From the NCBI GenBank assembly GCA_900538905.1, contig UPZS01000014.1, positions 1 through 45,931 of the forward strand: a DNA stretch of 45,931 nt, read 5' to 3'. The notes beneath the pieces were generated by a model. The model was not told where the DNA came from and made no database searches. It was given only the letters and a program-made list of their open reading frames with translations. Shown here piece after piece: positions 40,194 through 45,931 of the stretch; position 1 is the stretch's first letter, and the number at the start of each line of letters is the position of its first letter. The DNA comes from an uncultured Sutterella sp. (GTDB taxonomy: Bacteria; Pseudomonadota; Gammaproteobacteria; Burkholderiales; Burkholderiaceae_F). The translations under genes were made by a program, and so were the position numbers.

Positions 40194-41606
40194 ATGACCC
40201 TTCAAATCTATTCGACGCTCAGCAAAGACATCCGCCCGTTTACGCCCATCGAACCCGGCAAGGTTGGCATGTACGTCTGCGGCGTCACGGTCTACGACTA
40301 CACCCACATCGGCCACGGCCGCACCTTTGTCGCCTTCGACGTCGTGCGCCGCTGGCTTGAGGCAAGCGGTTATGCCGTCACGTTCGTGCGCAACGTCACC
40401 GACGTCGACGACAAGATCATCAAGCGCGCCGCCGAGCGCGGCATCTCCACGAAGGAACTCACCGACGAATTCACCGCTGCAATGCAGCAGGACATGCTGA
40501 GTCTCGGGTGCCTTGCGCCCACGTACGAGCCGCGCGCCACCGAATTCATCCCGCAGATGCTCAACCTCGTTGAAAAGCTCGAGCAAAAGGGCCTTGCCTA
40601 TGCGGCCGACAACGGCGACGTCGACTACGCCGTACGCAAGTTCGCCGGCTACGGCAAGCTCTCCGGACGTCAGCCCGACGAAATGCGCGCGGGCGCCCGC
40701 ATCGAAGTGGCTCAAGCCAAGCGCGATCCGCTCGACTTCGTACTTTGGAAGGCAGCCAAACCGGGCGAGCCCGCCTGGGATTCGAAGTGGGGCAAGGGGC
40801 GCCCGGGCTGGCACATTGAGTGCTCGGCCATGAGCTGCCACTATCTTGGCAAGACCTTTGACATCCACGGCGGCGGCCCGGATCTGATCTTCCCGCACCA
40901 TGAAAACGAAATTGCGCAAAGCGAAGGCGCCAATGACGCTCCCTTTGCCAACATCTGGATGCACTCCGGCCCGCTGCGCGTCAAGCGCGAGGACGGCACC
41001 GAAGAGAAGATGAGCAAGTCTCTGGGCAACTTCTGGACGATTCGCGACGCATTGAAGGAAACGAACAGCGCCTACGGCGAAGGCAACGGCAACGAAGTGC
41101 TGCGCTTCTTCCTTTTGAGAAGCCACTACCGCAGCCCGATCAGTTTTGCCAACAGTCTCATTGACGATTCGCACAAGGCGCTGCAGCGCCTATATACGGC
41201 GCTCAAGAACGCTCCGAAGGAAGAGAACAACGAAGTGATCGACTGGACCGATCCGTGGGCCGCGAAATTCAAGGCTGCGATGGATGAAGACTTCAACACG
41301 CCCGAAGCGATCGGCGTGTTGCAGCAGATGGCCGCGGAGATCAACCGAACGGGCGATGCTCAAACCGCTTCGCTTCTGAAAAAATTAGGCTCGGTTCTCA
41401 ACATCCTGCAGCTTGACGCGGAAGTGTTCTTGAAAGGTGCCGTCACGGGGCTTGACGAAGCCGCCATCGACGCCAAGGTGGCCGAGCGCACGGCCGCCAA
41501 GAAGGCGCGCGACTTTGCCCGCGCCGACGCCATCCGCAACGAACTCGCCGCGCTCGGCATCGTGATCGAAGACGGTCCTGCCGGTTCGACCTGGCGCCGT
41601 CAGTAA
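40194..41606 (+). CDS. cysS: Cysteinyl-tRNA synthetase
   Basis: The 470-residue protein has the class I signatures THIGHGRT (HIGH, about 36-43) and [11 protein letters not shown] (KMSKS), the zinc and cysteine-binding residues in [10 protein letters not shown] and [10 protein letters not shown], and [18 protein letters not shown]. Length is normal (E. coli 461). It charges tRNA-Cys in the cytoplasm. The open frame extends to 40101, but the ATG at 40194 begins at the usual N-terminus ([10 protein letters not shown]). It starts a rightward group cysS, glycosylase, accA, tilS, rnhB. Confidence 0.97.
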   Translation: MTLQIYSTLSKDIRPFTPIEPGKVGMYVCGVTVYDYTHIGHGRTFVAFDVVRRWLEASGYAVTFVRNVTDVDDKIIKRAAERGISTKELTDEFTAAMQQDMLSLGCLAPTYEPRATEFIPQMLNLVEKLEQKGLAYAADNGDVDYAVRKFAGYGKLSGRQPDEMRAGARIEVAQAKRDPLDFVLWKAAKPGEPAWDSKWGKGRPGWHIECSAMSCHYLGKTFDIHGGGPDLIFPHHENEIAQSEGANDAPFANIWMHSGPLRVKREDGTEEKMSKSLGNFWTIRDALKETNSAYGEGNGNEVLRFFLLRSHYRSPISFANSLIDDSHKALQRLYTALKNAPKEENNEVIDWTDPWAAKFKAAMDEDFNTPEAIGVLQQMAAEINRTGDAQTASLLKKLGSVLNILQLDAEVFLKGAVTGLDEAAIDAKVAERTAAKKARDFARADAIRNELAALGIVIEDGPAGSTWRRQ

Positions 41607-41624
41607 CGTTTTCGCTCGTCGGTT

Positions 41625-42224
41625 ATGGCAATCGTCACCTGGTGGAACGAAGCGCTCGAGGCTCTCTCGGGCGAAGCGTATTTCCTTGAAGCCCGTCGCA
41701 AAACGGCGGGGCAGGGACTTGTTGCCTGTGAAAATCTCTTTAACACGTATGTGCGCGCCGTATGCGGTCAACAGGTCAATACGGCTGTGGCTGAAAAAAT
41801 GGCTCAGTCGGTCTTCGGGTACGCCGGAGACAGAGGCGACAACGCAGCCAACGCTCTGGCCGGAAGTTCTGTCGACGCGCTTCGTGATCTGGGACTCTCG
41901 CAAACCAAGGCGGGAGCTCTTGTTGCGATCGCGCAAAAGTATGTCGAGGGCAGCTTCACTGCGCCGGCGCTCGAATCGCTCGACGACGCGGCGGTGCGCG
42001 CTCGATTGACCGCCGTCAAAGGTGTGGGACCGTGGACCGCGGACATGGTGCTGATTTTCGGATTGAACCGACCGGATGTTTGGGCGCAAACGGATTTCGG
42101 GCTGCGCAAAGCGCTGGAAAAGACAGGGCTCGATGCCAAGGACCCGCAGGTGTGGGCTCCGTGGCGCACGGCTGCCACATGGCTTTTGTGGCAGAGCCTC
42201 ACCGCAACCCCCGTACAGTATTAG
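41625..42224 (+). CDS. DNA-3-methyladenine glycosylase (AlkA-like, HhH-GPD)
   Basis: The 199-residue protein has the helix-hairpin-helix and catalytic loop AVKGVGPWTADMVLIF followed by DVWAQTDFGLRKA, whose aspartate is the catalytic residue, and an early ICGQQ-type motif (AVCGQQVNTAVAEKMA). It lacks the N-terminal AlkA domain and the C-terminal iron-sulfur motif of Nth/MutY. It excises alkylated bases. It starts 19 bases after cysS and ends 44 before accA, so it is probably co-transcribed. Confidence 0.9.
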   Translation: MAIVTWWNEALEALSGEAYFLEARRKTAGQGLVACENLFNTYVRAVCGQQVNTAVAEKMAQSVFGYAGDRGDNAANALAGSSVDALRDLGLSQTKAGALVAIAQKYVEGSFTAPALESLDDAAVRARLTAVKGVGPWTADMVLIFGLNRPDVWAQTDFGLRKALEKTGLDAKDPQVWAPWRTAATWLLWQSLTATPVQY

Positions 42225-42267
42225 TTAGTCAAGGCGAAACCGATGTTTTGCCGTTAGGAACATAAGC

Positions 42268-43521
42268 ATGGTCAAAGCAGTATTTCTGGATTTCGAAAAA
42301 GATCTCGGCGAAATCTACAAAAAGATGGAAGAGCTCGAAAATAAGGAACTGGAAACAGGTGTGAGCGAAAACGAAGCGCTCTCCGAGCTCAAGCGCAAGA
42401 TGCGCACGCGTACGGCCGAGATCTACGCCGATCTGACGCCGTGGCAGACGGCTCTGGTGGCACGTCACCCCAACCGTCCGTACACGCTCGACTACATCGA
42501 CGCCATTTTTGAGGATTTCCACGAACTGCACGGCGATCGTACCTTTGCCGACGATCAGAGCATCGTGGGCGGTCTGGCGCGTCTGGGCGAACACGCCGTG
42601 ATGGTGATCGGCCACCAGAAGGGCCGCGACACCCGCGAACGCACGCGCCGCAACTTCGGCATGACCAAGCCCGAAGGCTACCGCAAGGCTCTGCGTCTGA
42701 TGAAGCTTGCCGAAAAGTTCAGCCTGCCGGTCTTCACGTTCGTCGACACCCCGGGCGCCTATCCCGGCATTGATGCGGAAGAGCGCAATCAGTCCGAAGC
42801 CATCGGCCGCAACATCTATGAGCTTGCCAAACTGCGCGTTCCTGTGATCTCCACCATCATCGGTGAAGGCGGCTCGGGCGGCGCATTGGCCATTGCCGTG
42901 TGCGACTCGCTCATCATGCTGCAGTACTCCACGTACTCCGTGATCAGCCCTGAAGGGTGCGCCTCCATTCTCTGGAAGAGCGCTGACAAGGCTCCTGAAG
43001 CCGCTCAGGCTCTGGCGCTCACATCCGACCGACTCCTTGAACTCGGCCTCGTCGACAAGGTAATCAGCGAACCGCTCGGCGGCGCACACCGCGATCCCAA
43101 ACTCATGGCTTCGACCCTGCGCAAGACCTTGGTCGATCAGTTGAAGGCGTTCCTCACGATGGATCCGGACGCTCTGGTCGAGCGCCGTCTCGGCCGTCTG
43201 ATGAACTACGGCCGCTTTGAGGAAAAGTGCAGCAGCGCTTATGAACTGCTGTGCCAGGCTGCGCACGAAAGCGAACTGCCGCTTGAAGAGTCGGCGGCGG
43301 AAGAACCCAAGACGAAGGAACCGGAAACGCCCAAGAAGCCGCGCCGCAGCTGCGCATTGCGCCGCAAGCCCGTAGCGAAGAAATCGCAAGTGGCAGAAAC
43401 CGCGGAAACCGTCGCTGAGACCGCTCCGAAGAAACCTGCTCGCCGCCGCCCCGCGACGCGCAAAACTGCTGCAAAGAAGGAGGCTCCCGAAGCCGCTTCC
43501 GCAGAACCCGCAAAGGAATAA
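42268..43521 (+). CDS. accA: Acetyl-CoA carboxylase carboxyltransferase alpha subunit with long basic tail
   Basis: Residues 1-320 are a normal Acc[21 protein letters not shown] at the start, [24 protein letters not shown] core ([19 protein letters not shown]), and [15 protein letters not shown] with the oxyanion glycines. It pairs with AccD to carboxylate acetyl-CoA for fatty acid synthesis. The protein is 417 residues against about 320 in E. coli: the extra 95 residues are rich in Ala, Lys, Pro, Glu and Arg ([19 protein letters not shown]), like a histone H1 or AlgP tail. No frameshift is seen at the junction. GTTAGGAACATAAGC precedes the ATG. Confidence 0.96.
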   Translation: MVKAVFLDFEKDLGEIYKKMEELENKELETGVSENEALSELKRKMRTRTAEIYADLTPWQTALVARHPNRPYTLDYIDAIFEDFHELHGDRTFADDQSIVGGLARLGEHAVMVIGHQKGRDTRERTRRNFGMTKPEGYRKALRLMKLAEKFSLPVFTFVDTPGAYPGIDAEERNQSEAIGRNIYELAKLRVPVISTIIGEGGSGGALAIAVCDSLIMLQYSTYSVISPEGCASILWKSADKAPEAAQALALTSDRLLELGLVDKVISEPLGGAHRDPKLMASTLRKTLVDQLKAFLTMDPDALVERRLGRLMNYGRFEEKCSSAYELLCQAAHESELPLEESAAEEPKTKEPETPKKPRRSCALRRKPVAKKSQVAETAETVAETAPKKPARRRPATRKTAAKKEAPEAASAEPAKE

Positions 43522-43533
43522 ATTCAGGCGTAA

Positions 43534-45042
43534 ATGACGCATAAGAAGCAACGTGCGGCCACGTCTCCGGCTGCCAGGCTCACGCTTTTGCTTGCCGACA
43601 CGATCGATACGATCGCCGACCGCAAGCCCGCCGCGAGCGTCGAACAGTTCTGTTTGACGCCCGTCAACCCTGTGCGCATTCTGGTTGCGTACTCGGGCGG
43701 CAAAGATTCGACGGCGCTCGTCGACGTTCTCGCGCGTCTCAAGAAGACCGCCTACAAGAACGTGATCGAGTCGGTGACGGCCGTGCACGTGCATCACGGC
43801 TTGAGCAAGATGGCCGACGAATGGGTGCGGCACGCCGAGGAGCAGTGCGCCAAGTGGCAGATTCCGCTGCGCGTCGAGCGCGTCTACGTGCCTCAGCACT
43901 CGGCCTGCGGCATTGAAGCCGCCGCCCGTCAGGCCCGCTACAAGGCGCTCATGAAGGTCGCCCGAGAACTCAATTCGGACGCGATCTTCACGGCGCACCA
44001 TTTGGACGATCGCATCGAGACCTTCCTCATTCAGTGGATCCGCGGTGCGGGTCCCGAGGGACTTGCCGCAATCAGCCCCGTGCGCATGCTCGAAAGCGCC
44101 GGCGACGATGCGGAGCTTGTGCTCGCGCGTCCCTGGCTTGAAGTCTCAAGCAACGAAATCGCCGCCTACGTCAAGCGCGCCAAACTCACCTGGGTCGAAG
44201 ACGACAGCAATGCGGATACGCGTTTTTTGCGCAATCTCATTCGCAACGACATTCTTCCGCCGCTGGACGCCGCCCGAAAAGGTTGGAGGTCGGCTGCCGC
44301 GCGCTCCATCACCCTTGTGGCTCAATCGGCCGAAATTCTCAGCAATCTGGGTGAAGACGACTGCGCGCATTGCGCAGGCGACAAACCCGGTTCGCTCAAC
44401 ATTGCCAAATTGCTCAACCTCGGCTTTGAACGACAGGCCAACTGCCTCAGAGCATGGCTCGGCATGTCGGGCGTACGTTCTCCTTCGCACGCCAAGCTGA
44501 GCGAAATTCTGCGTCAGCTGCGACAGACACACGCCGATACCAAGATGAGTTTTCGCATTGGCGGCAAAGAACTCCGCCGCTGGGGCGTCAATCTTGTCAT
44601 GGTCGATCCTGTAACGACACCGCGCGGCGCCGAACTTTTGATGCCGATCGAATGGAAAGGAGAAGAGTGCGTCGTTCTCGCCCCATGGTCAGGCATTCTG
44701 AAGTTTGTCCGCTGCCAAGGCGATGAACCCGGACTTGACGCTAATCTTCTTCGCGAAGGAAAAATTGAAGTGCGGCCAAGAAGGGGTGGGGAGAAAATCA
44801 AGCTTTACCGACTGCGTCCATCGCGTAACCTCAAGCACCTGTTCCAATCGGTGGGAGTGCCCTCGTTTGAGCGCAGCAAATTACCGCTCATTTGGATCAA
44901 CGACCGCCTCGTGTTTGCTGCGGGGCTCGGTACCGACGTGCGCATGTATGCCGATCCTGTGCTTTGCCCCGAACGCGTACGGCTTGTCTGGGTGCCCGAC
45001 AAGCCGCTGCTGGCACTCGGTCCAGCCGACGATGACCTCTAA
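43534..45042 (+). CDS. tilS: tRNA(Ile)-lysidine synthetase
   Basis: The 502-residue protein has the PP-loop VAYSGGKDSTALVDVL (about 50-65), HVHHGLSKMADEW, and ARYKALMKVA followed by TAHHLDDRIETFLIQWIRG. The C-terminal part (about 390-480) matches the tRNA-binding TilS_C region. It converts cytidine 34 of the minor isoleucine tRNA to lysidine with ATP, which is essential for reading AUA. It begins 12 bases after accA and has an unusually polar 30-residue N-terminal lead before the PP-loop. It ends 21 bases before rnhB. Confidence 0.95.
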   Translation: MTHKKQRAATSPAARLTLLLADTIDTIADRKPAASVEQFCLTPVNPVRILVAYSGGKDSTALVDVLARLKKTAYKNVIESVTAVHVHHGLSKMADEWVRHAEEQCAKWQIPLRVERVYVPQHSACGIEAAARQARYKALMKVARELNSDAIFTAHHLDDRIETFLIQWIRGAGPEGLAAISPVRMLESAGDDAELVLARPWLEVSSNEIAAYVKRAKLTWVEDDSNADTRFLRNLIRNDILPPLDAARKGWRSAAARSITLVAQSAEILSNLGEDDCAHCAGDKPGSLNIAKLLNLGFERQANCLRAWLGMSGVRSPSHAKLSEILRQLRQTHADTKMSFRIGGKELRRWGVNLVMVDPVTTPRGAELLMPIEWKGEECVVLAPWSGILKFVRCQGDEPGLDANLLREGKIEVRPRRGGEKIKLYRLRPSRNLKHLFQSVGVPSFERSKLPLIWINDRLVFAAGLGTDVRMYADPVLCPERVRLVWVPDKPLLALGPADDDL

Positions 45043-45063
45043 CTTCACACGATTAAACGCATC

Positions 45064-45729
45064 ATGGGCCGCAGAGAAACCAAAAAACGCATGGGCGATC
45101 TTTTCAACGACGTCATGCTTGAAGACAGTGCCGATCTGATTGCCGGCGTCGACGAAGCCGGTCGCGGACCGCTGGCAGGTCCCGTTGTTGCCGCCGCCGT
45201 CATTCTCGATCCGATGCGTCCGATTGCGGGGCTTCGCGACAGCAAGAAACTCACCGAAGAAGCTCGAGAGACACTGGCCCCTGTCATCAAGGAAAAAGCT
45301 CTCGATTGGTCGGTGGCCCACGCTACGGTTGAAGAGATTGACGAACTCAACATTCTGCAGGCCACGATGCTTGCGATGAAACGCGCCGTCATGGGACTTA
45401 CCGTGCGCCCGAACCTTGTTCTGGTTGACGGCAACCGCGTGCCGCACATTGACATTGCGGTCAACGCCATTGTGGGAGGCGACGACAAAGTTGCCGCCAT
45501 TTCCGCCGCGTCCATCATCGCCAAAACAACACGCGACCAATGGCTTATTGAACTTGACAAAGAACACCCTGAGTACGGCTTTGCCAAACACAAAGGCTAC
45601 GGTACGGCCGAGCATATAGCAGCGCTTGAAAAGTACGGACCGTTGCCGGCGCACCGCAAAACTTTCGGTCCGGTGAGAAAAGTGATCGAGATGCGCAGAG
45701 GCAAAGAAGGCGAACTTGCATTGAGTTAA
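45064..45729 (+). CDS. rnhB: Ribonuclease HII
   Basis: The 221-residue protein has [20 protein letters not shown] (catalytic Asp and Glu near 28-29), [23 protein letters not shown] with the third acidic residue, and SIIAKTTRD. RNase HII cuts the RNA strand of RNA-DNA hybrids and removes single ribonucleotides. Length is close to the family mean of about 200-215; the first 20 residues ([19 protein letters not shown]) are an extra polar lead. It is the last gene of the rightward group. Confidence 0.97.
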   Translation: MGRRETKKRMGDLFNDVMLEDSADLIAGVDEAGRGPLAGPVVAAAVILDPMRPIAGLRDSKKLTEEARETLAPVIKEKALDWSVAHATVEEIDELNILQATMLAMKRAVMGLTVRPNLVLVDGNRVPHIDIAVNAIVGGDDKVAAISAASIIAKTTRDQWLIELDKEHPEYGFAKHKGYGTAEHIAALEKYGPLPAHRKTFGPVRKVIEMRRGKEGELALS

Positions 45730-45812
45730 GTCAATCAACTCTTTCTTAGCAAAACAAAAATCAACAAAAAATGTGCCTAATCGATAGACACATTGAATCT
45801 TTGCGCAAAAAA

Positions 45813-45850
45813 GGACGGCGTCTTCGGTTTTTGTCCTCAGAACGCCGTCC
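45813..45850 (-). terminator. Leftward terminator near the window end
   Basis: GGACGGCGT (45813-45821) and ACGCCGTCC (45842-45850) form a perfect 9-bp stem. The minus-strand tail TTTTTTGCGC makes it a terminator for a leftward gene outside the window. It does not have a T-run for rnhB, whose own terminator is not obvious. The last 81 bases show nothing I can name. Confidence 0.7.
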
Positions 45851-45931
45851 AAACTCCCGACTTTAGAAGTCTAAATCTGTCTTTTTCCCTGTCTTTGTAG
45901 GCTTTCCATTGAAATTTGATGCATCAAAAAT

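Noticed and set aside
42229..44001. 590-codon open frame on the minus strand opposite accA and tilS
   Set aside because: accA and tilS are unmistakable on the plus strand; the mirror frame has low-complexity composition typical of antisense readings.
1..45931. tRNA, rRNA or CRISPR arrays
   Set aside because: No cloverleaf-like sequence, ribosomal RNA segment or regularly spaced repeat was found by eye; a covariance-model scan would be needed to exclude small RNAs.

Overview
The window looks like a chromosomal segment of a host-associated, largely anaerobic betaproteobacterium, most likely of the Sutterellaceae (Burkholderiales). This is inferred from two Burkholderiales-type porins, several Tat- or Sec-exported FAD reductases of the fumarate/urocanate reductase type, a Crp-like regulator beside an oxygen-sensitive 2-hydroxyacyl-CoA dehydratase cluster, and betaproteobacterial-type housekeeping genes. 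No rRNA, tRNA or CRISPR array was seen.

Layout. 1-226: right end of an IscB-type (IS200/IS605-related) element, with only the C-terminus of the nuclease and the end hairpin. 363-7868: a leftward operon (exported FAD reductase, two dehydratase-like subunits, radical-type activase, a Cys-cluster protein, a CooC-like ATPase) diverging from a Crp/Fnr-family regulator. 7974-13160: porin, TauE-type exporter, LysR regulator, zinc alcohol dehydrogenase, an aldo/keto reductase remnant and a small membrane protein. 13217-20248: NlpE-like lipoprotein, a broken aroD/FAD-reductase chimera, a frameshifted porin, an FMN+FAD exported reductase and a bile acid:sodium symporter-family carrier. 20318-27821: a probable sulfur module, with an ArsR-rhodanese regulator and SLAC1/TehA-type carrier on one side and, divergently, a bd-oxidase-like subunit carrying a cytochrome c domain, a second membrane subunit, a monoheme cytochrome c, an FccB-type sulfide dehydrogenase flavoprotein and a diheme cytochrome c. 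27953-32570: a deleted alpha/beta hydrolase, two aldo/keto reductases, a DUF362 protein and an AraC regulator. 32811-35066: flavohemoprotein hmp with a putative NsrR site, an autotransporter remnant and nsrR. 35195-37053: triheme cytochrome c plus a Tat-exported FAD reductase. 37331-45729: housekeeping genes lpxH, ppiB, ppiA, a TPR protein, cysS, a DNA glycosylase, accA, tilS and rnhB.

How it fits together. The accessory two thirds are about electron disposal: exported flavin reductases with different electron inputs (FMN domain, separate multiheme cytochrome, or none visible), a sulfide-to-oxidase chain and NO detoxification. The same part shows much gene decay: at least six remnants or broken genes, several of which look like deletions joining distant sequences. 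The rightmost 8 kb is intact housekeeping sequence.
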